From: Cenococcum geophilum 1.58 | Lineage: Eukaryota > Ascomycota > Dothideomycetes > Gloniales > Gloniaceae | Length of the DNA stretch: 64,000 bases | Direction: 5' to 3' | NCBI GenBank assembly: GCA_001692895.1 | Contig: KV748178.1 | Span: 3,334,536 to 3,398,535 of the forward strand | In this document: one piece after another, positions 48,176 to 59,213 of the stretch | Position numbering within the stretch: the stretch's first letter is position 1 | Layout: each line of letters begins with the position of its first letter | Translations under genes and position numbers: made by a program | The notes under the pieces: model-generated | The model's input: the letters and a program-made list of their open reading frames with translations, nothing else | Told to the model about the DNA's origin: nothing | Databases searched by the model: none

Positions 48176-51100
48176 TCACCAATCCAAACCACCAGTACCT
48201 CTCTCGCCATTCGCAAGTATCATGGCTGCCGTGGCTTTCTCCCCTTTGCCGCCTTCTAAATAGTTAACTTGCAGACTCTTCCTCCCCTTCATCGTCATTG
48301 CCTTCAACCTCTTATCCAAATCGACAAATGGATCAGCCGTTTCACCCTTCTTGATCTTCCACTTCTCAGTTCCAAGTACCGAATCCAGCTCCTCCACTGG
48401 TGGCAGCTTGACATAGACCCAGCCGTCTTCCCTCTCCTCGATTGGGAACGTCGCGATATTGACTTGATCGTCATTCCCGCACTTGCCCGCATTCTCGCCA
48501 CCAAGCTCATAATTTCGCTTATGGTATGGGCAGCTCACCCACAGCTTATTCTTCTCGCGATCATCCCCAATCAAACCATCCGACAGCACAAACGCGCGCT
48601 TGTGCGGGCACATCTGCTGCGTACAGTAGTATTTCCCGCGGACCTTGAACACAGCCAACTGTGTATCACCGCGCTTAACCGCCTGACTATCGCCAGTCGG
48701 CGTATCCTTAAACAGCTCCGCCTTGACAATTGGCTGCCATGCCAATGAACTCCATTTCGTGCCGCGGAAGTCCTCAGTGACGCTATCCTTGGGCCAGTAT
48801 GACGGGCGTTGCTGCCCACGCTCCTCGATCGGCTCGACCGTGTCGTTGATGTTCTCGGACGAGTTCGCGAATTGCTGGAACAGCGCGCGGCGCGCCGGGT
48901 TCTTGATGACCTCTGTCCATTCGCAGAAGTACGAGCCGACAAGCTCTTCCATCTGCTTCTCGAGATCCGCGCAGATGCCTAGTTTGTCTTCCAAGATCAC
49001 CTCGCGGAGGTAGTTTATACCGCCAGGCAGGTTCTCGACCCAGCGCGCTGTGCGCTGCAGCTTGTCTGCCGTGCGGATGTAGAAGCTCAGATAGCGGTCG
49101 AGGATTGGGATGACATCGTCTGGAGGCACGTCTTTGGCGAGGAGCTCGGAGTGACGCGGCTTTGCGCCGCCATTGCCGCCGACGAAGACGTTGAAGCCTT
49201 TTTCGGTCGCGATGAGGCCGAAGTCCTTGTTTTGCGCTTCTGCACACTCACGCACGCAGCCTGAGACGCCACCTTTGATCTTGTGTGGTGCCCGGATGGA
49301 CTTATAGCGCTCTTCGAGGCGCACCGCCATGCCGACACTGTCACCAATGCCAAATCGACACCAGGTCGTGCCGACACAACTCTTAACCGTTCGTAGAGAC
49401 TTGGCGTATGCGTGACCGCTCTCCATACCTCCTTCGATCAGTTCAGTCCAGATGTCGACGAGGTCTTGCTTCTTGGCTCCAAACATATCAATGCGCTGGC
49501 CTCCAGTAATCTTAGTGTAGAGGCCGTATTTCTTCGCCACCGTGCCGATAATGATGAGTTTCTCTGGGGTGATCTCACCACCAGCAACACGAGGAATAAC
49601 GGAGAAAGTGCCGTTTCGCTGAATGTTCGCTAAGAATCTATCATTAGTATCCTGAAGACCTCTTCGCGGCTCATCGAGGAGATGTTTGTTGAATAAAGAC
49701 GAAATAATAGAGCCGATAGCCGGTTTACAGGCTTCGCATCCTGTAGATTCAGGATCTTTGCCGCACTGTTTCATAATTTCTGCAAAGTCTTTGAGCTTCT
49801 TCACGTATACGATGTTGAACAAGTCGGCGCGAGAGTAGTCGAAGTGCGGGCAGAGATGATTCTTGACCTCCTGACCCATTGAGGCCATGGTCTTGTTGAA
49901 AATGGTTTGGACAAGAGGCATGCAGCCTCCGCAGCCTGTTCCCGCCTTAGTGCAAGACTTGATATCGCCAATGCTCTTGCATGTTCCATCTTTGACGGCT
50001 TTTACCACGTCGCCCTTCAGGACGTTATGGCATGAGCAGATTTGGGTATCATCATCCCTAAGAGGTTATCAGTCAACAATGAGGGAGTTTTTTTGCTAAT
50101 CAACTTACAGATCAGCACCGCCATCATCACTCTTGGAGGCACCGATGATGAACTCGCTTGGCGGTATTTCTAGCGGCTTCTGATTTTTCACCATCGGTAC
50201 CAGCTTAACGTAATCCTTTGTATCTCCAATCATCATGCCACCAAGCAAGTACTTGCCATCCAGCGTGAATAGATACTTCTTATACACTTGCTGGAATGGG
50301 TCCTTGTACATTAGCGCTTTCACCGGCGGTGGTGCTGGTCCGTCAGTCAGACTCTTAACACGGTCTCGAGTCTCAATGATACCTTCTTTCTTGCCGCCAT
50401 GATGCTTAGTGGGCAGTTCCTTCGGACCGTCACGATCAGCAAAGAAGTCACCGAAGCTGGCTACCTCTACGCCCAACAATTTCAGCTTAGTGCTAAGGTC
50501 TGGATGCTTGAATTTCCGTGGACTGTGAGCTTTCGCTTGCGTGAGGTTGAAGGCCAGGATATCCGCCATCCCAACACCTGGAGCGATAAGACCAAAAGTC
50601 TGGTTTTCCCAGCTCGCGCACTCGCCGATGGCGTAGACGTCAGGTGCAGAGGTTGATAAGTCAGAGGAAACCACTATACCACCACCTCTATCCGCACATT
50701 TAATACCCGCTTTCCTTGCTAGCTCGTCTCGAGCTTTGATGCCGATCTATAAGAATTAGTATCCTAGTCTCTAATTTCATTTCACTCAATACTCACTGCA
50801 AAACAAATGCACGAACACTCCATTTCCTCACCATCTTCAAACACTACCCCTAACACGAAGTTGTCTTTATCCTTGAGAATCCTGCCCACTCGTTTGCTCA
50901 GCAGGACTTCCAATCCCAGCGCTCGAACTTGTTCGACGACCATTCCACCAGCATCTCCATCAAGTTGCCTTGATAGAACCCACCGATTGCGCTCGATAAG
51001 CTTGACCTTTCCGAAATCCTCCAGATCCATCATAGCCTTCGCAGCTTCCAAGCCTAGCAAGCCACCTCCAACCACGGCTCCCGTTGTGCCTCTCCTTGTA

Positions 51101-51785
51101 CCCGCAAACTCAATGAGTTTCTCCAAATCCTCAATTGTGCGGTATACGAAGACACCTTTAGCATCATGGCCGGGGGTATGCCGTGGGAGGACTGCATCGG
51201 AGCCGGTAGCTAGGACGAGGATATCGTAGGGAATGGTGTCGCCAGCCGAAGTCTTGACGACCTTTTCGTCCTGGAGAATTTCGGTAGCGAGGGTATTTAG
51301 GCGATAGTTTAATAAACCCTCTGGCATAGATGAATACTACATACGGAATTTGCGTTAGCAGCAGAGTTGCAAGCATTTCTCTTACCAGGCCTGCTGTCTA
51401 ATGGAATTGAGAATGATCAATTTACCCATTCCTTCGGATTTAGATACAAATTCTGCACCTGTCGATGCTGGAAAAAGCTCGTCAACCCAACGCGGTTGTA
51501 CGCCAAATGTGCTTCCTCTCCAATTACTACAATATCGTACTCGCGGCGCTTGACATCGTACTTTATGAGCCTCTCACTGAATACAACCTCAATTAGCAAC
51601 TCATACAGGACCAGAATCCCCAGTCTCAAAGGCACTCACATAAACGCAATTCCTACCATGCCCAGACCAACCACCACAATCCTCTTTCTTTTCGTATCCT
51701 TCGGGAGCTCTTTCCGCTCTTCCATCTCGCTCACTGTCTCCGGCAGCTTGTTTGCCTCTACATCATTCCACTCGCTGTTCGACAT
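48176..51785 (-). CDS. niiA: nitrite reductase [NAD(P)H], assimilatory
   Basis: Reduces nitrite to ammonium in the cytosol, the second step of nitrate assimilation. Five exons: 51785..51640, 51576..51426, 51336..50797, 50746..50109 and 50057..48176; introns of 63, 89, 50 and 51 nt; 3,357 nt giving 1,118 residues, the usual fungal length. Residues 36-45 show the FAD-binding VVVGLGMVG, and a second Rossmann motif ([14 protein letters not shown]) follows. A BFD-like [2Fe-2S] region has C499 and C501 and the later CGGC group. The sirohaem/[4Fe-4S] ligands are C719 and C725 (CVGTTWC) and C759 and C763 (CVREC). A C-terminal Rieske-type domain has CPH (975-977) and CPYH (1001-1004). All catalytic residues are present, so it looks functional. 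Regulation by NirA and AreA homologues is expected; GATAA boxes lie upstream. Confidence 0.95.
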
Positions 51786-53075
51786 GATTGTGCCTCTCTT
51801 AATTCCCCAACAGTTCGCAACTATAAATGCTCTAATTGATAACAATACTCGAAAGCTCACCAGAGGGAAGAACAATAAAGACAGCTGCCGGTAAGCACAA
51901 ATCGGAGCCAGTACTGCGCAAATTGCAGCATGGAAAGCAGGACGGGAAGCAGAGCAGAGCAGCACAACTAACCAACGCCGCACATCAGCAAAAGGAAGAA
52001 GCTGATATCAAAAGCCCAGCCAGCACCCTCCCTTCCAACACTCTGCCCAAATCCCTCCCACGTCCCCATTAAAAATCGGTCGCGTCCAATTCGCTTTTTT
52101 CCCAGCGCCATAGGGTCACCCCGCCGCTGGACCCGCGGCACCGGAGATGTCAGAATGCCTTTCCTGGCTGCGCCTGGGTCCAGACCTTGGGAAATTGCGC
52201 GTGTGCTTTCTCCGGGGAGAAGGCAGGGGTTATCTCATAAATCAGACCCTTCGTGGATCGTTGGTGTGCACGGACGAACTGCTCCTGATTAACCAACGAA
52301 ATCTCCACCAAGGGTGTGAGAGCTTACAGTCGCAGCTTTAGTGGTAAATAAATATTTTAAAAATCAATTTTTATTCTTTTCTGTAAGCTATATTTCAGCT
52401 ATAGTAGTTATAATATATACTCTTAATATAATAGATTCTTTTAAGTATTTATATCTTAAGCTTTATATATTATAGGCCTATATCTATAGTATTATAAAAG
52501 GTAAGTTGGTTTCTGAAGTAATTATAATTTTTTATAATTTTATTTTACCTGCCCGGGTGCTACTAAAGCTAGGACCATAAGCTCATAGACGCTTTGCAGA
52601 GAATTCAAGGGGGTATAGGGAGCAGCATGCACCATGCTCCCCCCTCATTCTCCATGAAGCCTCTGATTCATGAGATAAGGCAGGGGGTGGATATGGCGGC
52701 GATCCCGATAAGGGCTTTTGAGGTTTTGGGGATGCATACCAAGTCCGAGCGCGATAAGGTCGGAAGGGCGGAGATTATCTCCGGGAACCCCTTACAGGAT
52801 AGGGCGGACTAGGGATATCTGGAGGAGACTGGGGATGAGGCTTTGGAGAGGCATCTTGGATGTGGGAGGGATAAGGAGCAAGTTTGGTATTTTGGTGCTT
52901 GTATCTAGGCTTGATATATACAGTAAATTTGTGTTTTTGTGAAGTCCTTGGTCTATATCGAATACTCCATACAAGAATGTGATGGTACCCTAAAGTGACC
53001 CCAAATGCACAATCACTTTTTACAAGAACAGTGAACCCAAATGCCCGCCTAGTCACACACATTTACTGTCAAAAA
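51786..53075 (-). promoter_or_regulatory. niaD-niiA gap with GATAA cluster (niiA promoter)
   Basis: A 1.29-kb gap between the niaD stop and the niiA ATG. GATAA boxes (AreA-type) occur at 51838-51842, 52230-52234 (as TTATC), 52674-52678, 52707-52711, 52753-52757, 52775-52779 (as TTATC) and 52870-52874. Four lie within about 170 bp just beyond a 449-bp MITE. Only NirA near-matches are seen (CTCCGGGG at 52210, CTCCGGGA at 52778). Confidence 0.5.
52230..52678. mobile_element. TTATCTCATAAATCAGA-type MITE, copy 2, in the niiA promoter
   Basis: Inverted ends: left TTATCTCATAAATCAGACCC, right (minus strand) TTATCTCATGAATCAGAGGC, similar for about 60 bp (shared TTCGTGG/TTCATGG and CTGCTCC blocks). 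It is flanked by an exact 8-bp duplication GGCAGGGG (52222-52229 and 52679-52686). 449 bp. The core (52340-52550) is TpA-rich and looks RIP-changed. Eight-bp duplications suggest the hAT superfamily; no transposase inside. Confidence 0.75.
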
Positions 53076-55902
53076 TCAGAAGAACATTAGATCTGAATCC
53101 GGCCAACCCTGCTCATTTAACGCAATATGTACGCTCTTCTCCAAGGCCTCTGGGCCGCAAATCAGCACCATAGATTCAGTTTCACCACTTCTACAACAGT
53201 ACTCCTTTAGCAACGGTCCAGCAATCCTACCGCGGAGTCCCTGCCAACCTTCCGGGGCTTTCGTGAGAGTGTATAGCAATTTACACCTGTCCAGGTTTTC
53301 CCTAGCACAGGTGTCTAGGTCCTCCTTGCATAAGATATCCTCTGCAAGGCGATTGCTGTCGAGCACGACGCACTTCGTCGGATCCTCTTTGTCGTTCATG
53401 ACCGCCCGCAGAACCTGGAAGATAGGTGTGATGCCAGATCCGCCACAAATCATGATGAAGCGTTTCACGGTGCGGGATATACCGTTAATGGCGCAGAGTC
53501 CGCGACCGAGATATTCAAACTTGCCGATAGGTCCTTTGAAATCTACGAAGTGGCCGATGGGTAGCGCATCTATGGCTTGCGACATTTTACCACCTTTATG
53601 GTCTTCACTGTCGAGATACACCTTCACTAGTACGTCCGCGTACCCCTTTTTCGTTGTCTCGGAGATAGGCGTGTAACTACGGATGATAGCTTCGCGGGTG
53701 ACGGGGTCGCGGAGCCGCATCATGAGATGCTGGCCTGTGGGTAGGCCGAGAGGCTGCTCGTCGTGCTCCAGTTTAAAGGTGAAGATACGTGTATCCCAGG
53801 ATACGGAAACTTTGGAGTGCAAGATTGCTTTGCTCCAAACACGAGTGTCAAGGAATGTTGGGCGAGGCCCTGAGGGCTCCGCTTGAGCTTCTCCCCCGCT
53901 GAGCACGCGCCGAGATGCCTCATCTAGAGATCCAATATGGTAGTTAGGCATCATTGCCTTTGCTGTCTCGCTATCTGTAAATTGTTAGTAAGAATACACT
54001 TGTCGTAATAGGTATGAGGACTTACGAATGGCCATAAACTCATCCGTACTGTCCAGGCCGGCTGCAGAAATAATACTTTGAGCACCTCCTGGGTGTTCCT
54101 TTAAGAAAGCTGTTCCATCGTATACCTCGCCGTTAACCACAAACCATGGATAATCTTCCTTGCCATGCTTCCTAAGCTCATCTATAGTGATTTCCCGATT
54201 CAATCCGTTCTTTGTCATTTTAATCTCCACAGTTTGTTCTGCAGCTGGTGCTTGCGGCTCTTCCCCGTCTAATTTTTCACCCCAGACTCCGTTCGTCAGA
54301 TTACCGCCAGCCTTCTTCACTCTCTCCATCCAGCCTCCAGGAATCAATGCGGGTTGAGTAGGATGCTCAAATCTTAGATAGTCTTTTTCCTGACTGATTG
54401 CAATCCGGTACCATGGATTATTCATCATACCCAAAACAGACCAATACATATCTCTTGGCTGAATGTTCATGCTCTCATCCATTGCTCGTACCAAGATATC
54501 TTTCGCATCCTTAAGTTCACTAACCGGGATGTCGATATTCCAGAAACACCAACAGAAAGAGCTTTCGCGCCAAGACATGTCTAATGTGCCGCCAAAGAGT
54601 TCACGAGGTTCGGCTTCCCGATACCTGTCCTCTGCGTAATCGATTTTCGATAACCTCCAGGACTTGCCCTTATCTATTGAGACTTCAACTCTCGTAACAC
54701 GACGGCCGCCTCCACCATAGGCGTAACCTTTCACTCGGTAGCTTTCGGGAGCTCCAACAAGGCATAATTGTTCCTCGTGTGCTGGATACGCGATGACGGA
54801 GTTTGTGCTTAAATCGTAGATAGCATACCTCTCATCTTTCCACCAAGCTGGATTACTAGCAGTTTCTTCAGGTGATGCAGAAGTCCTGTTCCCGTTAGGT
54901 GGTATATTTCAATGACAAACTTAAAGACTTACGGCAGGACACGGTTATCGTAGATATGATACCAGTTGTCGCTAGGCTGATCAGTGAGAATGATTTTCTT
55001 CAGCCACTTCACGCTTCGGCCACCGATCTGGCCTGGTATTACAGCACGTAACGGTTGCCCGTGATCTGGTCTCAACATCTCGCCATTCATCTTATGTGCA
55101 AGCATGATACCCCGATTCGGATCCATGACCCAATTGAGCTTCACAGAGGTGCCATAGAAGCCATTTGGCTGTTACTCTTAGCCACGAGATGGCAAAATTG
55201 TGCATTAGAAAGACTTACCAACTTATCAGCGCCCTCCATGCATACATACCTTGCCCTTCTTGTCGGCCTCGCCCTCTTAAGCACTTCTGACATGACCACA
55301 CCGGTGAAAAGAGCAGTTGACACGCCCGCTGGGCCCCATGAAAAGCCCTTCGACTTGCGAACTAGATTCTGCTCTTTTCTTCGGTTGCCAGCGCAAACAA
55401 GCGTGATTGGGCACGTTATCTGCTCATACTCTTCGATGAGCTCCTTGAGAGTAAGCTTGAGAGGATTCTCAACCAACCTACATGGCGTAATCAGCAATTC
55501 ATTCAAGAGTATTTTGATTAGATATACCGACCCTTCAACCGAAAATTCCCAATTGGGAATGTCTTCATCCCTCACCACCGGCACCGCGCCATGATTCCTC
55601 ACATAAAACAGCTCCGAGCTTGTCAAGAAACCCTCATCGAATAAATCAGACAACGGTGCCTCGACATTAAAAGGATGTACTCCAGTTAACCTGATGAGCC
55701 TAGGATCTCGTGGTACGTGTGCATCCGGCGTTTTCTTATCTACCTCCAGTACCACCGCAGGCACTTTTGTTGGAGGCGGTAGAGGGAACGCAAGCATTTC
55801 TTTCGGGTCCTCCCCATCGACGACTGTTTCGGGGGGTGTGGGCGGTAAATCGCCTTCCACGAGGCGAAGGTATACCTTCTCTTCCTCGATCATAAGGTCC
55901 AT
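53076..55902 (-). CDS. niaD: nitrate reductase [NADPH], assimilatory
   Basis: Reduces nitrate to nitrite in the cytosol. Five exons: 55902..55532, 55477..55219, 55168..54933, 54885..54026 and 53974..53076; introns of 54, 50, 47 and 51 nt; 2,625 nt giving 874 residues, as in other fungi. Domains in order: molybdopterin domain with the Mo-ligand Cys at about 152 (TLVCAGNRRKEQ); Mo-cofactor dimerisation domain (about 290-470); cytochrome b5 domain with haem ligands in HPGG (about 553) and AIH at the exon 4/5 joint (about 576); FAD domain (GQHLMMRL, RSYTPIS, about 650-670); NAD(P)H domain (CGGSGITP; closing MVLICGPEALEKS and MFF). Intron 1 uses the donor GTCGGT, chosen because it restores SVEGLVENP; the intron is 54 nt with no in-frame stop. 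All key residues are present. The gene is directly upstream of niiA on the same strand. Confidence 0.95.
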
Positions 55903-56239
55903 GGTGTATCAAAGCCAAGCAATGGCAGAATCAGGTGCAAAGCCAATACGTAGATAAAAGATAAAGGAGTAAGGAGCAAGGCAAAGTAGGCAGAGCAATG
56001 CAATAGGCTCAACTTATGTGAGAGGCATGAAAGACAGCACGACTAGATACGTTGCCAAAGGACCAAAATATTATTTCAGGGGTGCAAGGCATCCTGCCAG
56101 CCCTAGCTCCTGCGTTTAATAGGCAAGCCGTCACTCCAGAGGACAGGGTGAAGAGACGCTCCATCGCTTTCGTCATATTTCTGACTACAAGCCACGACAG
56201 GCCTCCGGAGAAACACGATAGAACCTAGAGTACTAAGTC

Positions 56240-56247
56240 CCGCGGAG
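56240..56247 (-). promoter_or_regulatory. NirA-type binding site
   Basis: On the minus strand CTCCGCGG, a full match to the A. nidulans NirA consensus CTCCGHGG, about 340 bp upstream of the niaD ATG. GATAA boxes lie at 55953-55957 and 55960-55964 (as GATAA on the plus strand) and 56391-56395 (as TTATC), the usual partners for AreA-type control. Confidence 0.6.
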
Positions 56248-56457
56248 GTGGCTGCCTAAAAAGCAAAGGAGTAGAGATCTATGGGGATGAACTAATCGGG
56301 GCGCGATGGGTCTGGGTATCGTGAATACTGCTGGGGGCGGGAAAAGAGACTGGAGCGAGAGTGATCTGCCGCTAGGTTCGTTATTCGTCCTTATCTCGCG
56401 TTGGTAGGCTGTTAGCGCGAGCGACAAATTGCCTTTTGGCGAATGGTGGATCTCCAG

Positions 56458-56535
56458 TTATTTCATAAATCAGACGCTTCGTGGAGAGCGTGCGTACTGC
56501 TCCCTATCCCCCATGAACCCTCTGAAGCGTCTGGG
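56458..56535. mobile_element. TTATCTCATAAATCAGA-type MITE, copy 3 (deleted)
   Basis: Starts TTATTTCATAAATCAGACGC and TTCGTGG like the other copies, keeps the GCGTGCGTACTGCTCCC block, then passes straight into a partial inverted end (CATGAACCCTCTGAAGCGTCTGG). About 78 bp remain; the core and outermost right end are missing. Confidence 0.55.
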
Positions 56536-57555
56536 CTTTTTAGTTGCGATTTGGTGGTAATTAACCACGGTGTAACGACCAAGAGTCAGACCCTAGCTGT
56601 ACTAGGGGCCCGGCTACGCTGACTGCCTAACATCTTCTTGGTACAGTGCTTGACATGCCCGAACCGATTCCACGGACTTCGATGGATTCTACTGCCTCGT
56701 CAAATGAAAATTGGTGTGGTTCAGGTGCCGAACGGTATACAATATCTCGATCGTCATCTGTTGATGAAATGTCTTGCTGGGCCCTTCGGAGAGGAATGGG
56801 CAGTAGAGGTATATGAGCAGCTTCCTCATATAATGGTTCAAATCGCTAAATAAAGTAGTTGCAACATGACACATATGCTCAGAATCCCAGGGCCACTTGC
56901 TAAAGTAGCAATTCTAGTAGATGCTTATGCTAGTCTTAGGGAAAAAAGAATACCTGAGTCATCTCCCCGGAAATCGCCTTCGTCGGCCACTGGGAACTTC
57001 GCTGTCGACAAATTTGCCCCCGATAAGACCGCCAATGAGAAATGTTCGATCGGAAAAATTGACACCTGGAAATCCGCGGCAAAAGAAGCTAGCGCTCAAA
57101 TCATAACCCGCGCAAGCACCATTAAGAAGCTTCTCCACATAAACTATACAGGCCATCATCAGTTCCTCTAGTCCATCCTTCACTGAACGGAAAATTAGTG
57201 ATACCCGGAGGCTCCGATGGTCCTGAAACAAAGGAGTATAGTGTTAAACTCATGCCACAGTCTGATACTGATAAAACACTAGATAGCGACTTAAGTTATC
57301 TCTATGGGCTCTTATCTCTAAGGGCGAGACGTGCCAGGTCTCCACTATAGAAGCCCAAATTTCGAACGGCAAACAGACGGTTCTCCTTTCGCCCAAGAGA
57401 ATAAGCATAGGAGATATCCAAAGGTGTCGCACGACCCGCTAATTACGATCGTCGTCCTGTTGCCTATGTGGGTATAGGTCAGGGGTGTCTTGCCCATTTG
57501 ACTTGACTATATATATTGAGGCTCAAGAGCCTACACTAATTCGATAGAGTTCTCC
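56536..57555. other. intergenic or decayed coding DNA
   Basis: Several medium open frames on both strands (56638-56853 plus, 56959-57231 minus) but none with domain or splice support. Normal composition. May be the lost upstream part of the kinase gene that follows. Confidence 0.35.
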
Positions 57556-57558
57556 TTC

Positions 57559-58086
57559 TTGACTTGTCCTTCCGACAAAAGGCAGCTATATCTTCCACAC
57601 CGACTATATAAAACTCGCCAGTGTGCGCTGAAAAGGTTGAATAAAGGGGCCTTGGCCAAACAGTTCTTTCAAGAATATGAAACATTATGTCGTACAAGCA
57701 AAATCCACCATGCGAACACTATCCGGGTCCTAAGTGCGTTTCGATTAGAGGATCACAATACTGGAGAGATCGTTTATCAATTTTTGTTTCCCCTTGCTAT
57801 CGAAAGCTTGAAGCAGCTGCTTCATGGCTTGATTCAAGATAGTTATGCTCTAAATGTGTTTCAATCCCTGTGGTCACGGTTCAAAGGCCTTGCAAGTGCA
57901 CTAGTCTATCCCCACGGTAAATGCAACATCATACACGGAGATATTAAAGCATCAGATATATTGCTCTTCAATGAACCTAGCTCTCGATATTTACTGCGAA
58001 ATTTTGGGCTCGCCATCAACCTTCAAGACACTTCAACTGAGAGTTCGTGGGCTTGGCAACGCATTCAACCTGGAGGTCCTGATTAG
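57559..58086 (+). pseudogene. protein kinase domain relic
   Basis: A 175-codon open frame without a proper ATG. CALKRLNK fits the ATP-binding Lys region (VAIK type); FFQEYETLCRTSKIHHANTI fits the alpha-C region; NIIHGDIKASDILLFNE is the catalytic loop with HGD in place of HRD, as in many fungal kinases; LLRNFGLAI stands where DFGLA should be, so the Mg-binding Asp is changed to Asn. The glycine loop and the whole C-lobe are missing; the frame stops at 58086, exactly where RIP-type sequence begins. Most likely a decayed fungus-specific Ser/Thr kinase gene; function lost. Confidence 0.65.
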
Positions 58087-58869
58087 ATTAGGTTGATTAA
58101 AATATATTTAAGCTTTTAATGTTGTATAGAAATATGCTAAAGTTTATATATAGTAATACCCTAAACCTTATTTTTTATTAGCGTTCCTTACGGAAAAAAG
58201 TTTATCTAAGTATTACCCGTTATTTACGCCCTCACATCGGCGCCAAAGTCTTTGTAAGTAAGTAGGGTTTTACTACCGGATTCGCCCTATGGCTTCTAAC
58301 GCGTTAGATTGCCAAATAAACACCTTAATCCTTTTTACTGCTTATTCTAATCCTACCGCACCTACAAACCTCTAGATTATCCCTTAACACGTCAACTTGG
58401 GCACCCGTGTTATCGATAAGAGCCTACCAATCAGATCAATAGAATTTAATACCCGTGCTTAGGAATATAAAGCTTTTAATTTTATAGCAAATTGATATAT
58501 AGGCTTATTCTTTAGAGTTAAGTCACTCGATATAAGGTCTCTAGCATTTATCTTTCCTGCAGAACGGTATTTTACAGATATTACAGCCAAAATAAGTTCT
58601 TAAAGGAAGCTGCCGCCTCTGCCACTCCTTACTATCGCGAGGTTTCCTTATAGTATTTTGCAATAGCTCTAACAGAGCCTTCCTATTGTCTATATATTCT
58701 ATCTAAGTATATTTACTAGCCTCTATATAAGTTAAACAATAGATATATTAATTAAATAGCTTAACTAGCTCGTGCTGCGCCGTAGGAACCTATATTATAC
58801 CGTTTATAGGACGTTAAGAAGCGTATTTTAAAGCGCGAGCTTTCCGCTTATAAATTAAGCATTTAAATT
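58087..58869. other. RIP-type AT-rich DNA, no gene
   Basis: TpA-rich with short GC-richer islands (58220-58330). Origin not recognised. Starts sharply after the kinase relic. Confidence 0.45.
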
Positions 58870-58945
58870 GTTACGGCACTGGCAGAACTTGGCAGAACTT
58901 CGCACCGGCAAGTTGCCACAGATTGCCGCATATTGCGGTCACGTG
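58870..58945 (+). repeat. partial LTR, related family
   Basis: TGTTACGGCACTGGCAGAAC, then CTTGGCAGAACTTCGC, to GGTCACGTG. It shares the start TGTTACGGCACTGG with the next LTR but differs inside. It looks like a related LTR cut by the insertion of Gypsy element D at ACGTG. Confidence 0.5.
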
Positions 58946-59213
58946 TGTTACGGCACTGGTGGAAACTGGTGGATTGCGGCTAATGGATATCGGTAGGTTA
59001 TGGCAAACAGTCGCAGACAGTCGCAGACAGTTTCATACAGTTCTAGACAGTTGCCGTCACGTAACCAGAGGATCGTATATAACGTCGAGCGGCGCCGCCC
59101 TCCGTCTCCTTTCCTTTCTCTAGCTTTAGATTCTCGTTTATAGACAATCCAATTGTACAGGCTTGCGCATCCCTTTTGCCGTGCCCATGCCTTAATTAAC
59201 TAAGTCGCTAACA
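58946..59213 (+). repeat. 5' LTR of Gypsy element D
   Basis: 268 bp, TGTTACGGCACTGGTGG to GTCGCTAACA, the least RIP-changed LTR of this family here; about 15 bp longer than the element A LTRs because of an extra GGTGGATTGCGGCTAAT-like stretch near its start. Confidence 0.85.

Noticed and set aside
48269-49377. Several open frames of 60-160 codons on both strands inside niiA
   Set aside because: They are shadow frames of the nitrite reductase gene; Arg/Ser-rich composition and no splice or start support.
56638-57231. Genes of 70-100 codons between niaD and the kinase relic
   Set aside because: Competing open frames on both strands, no domain, no splice signals that fit.
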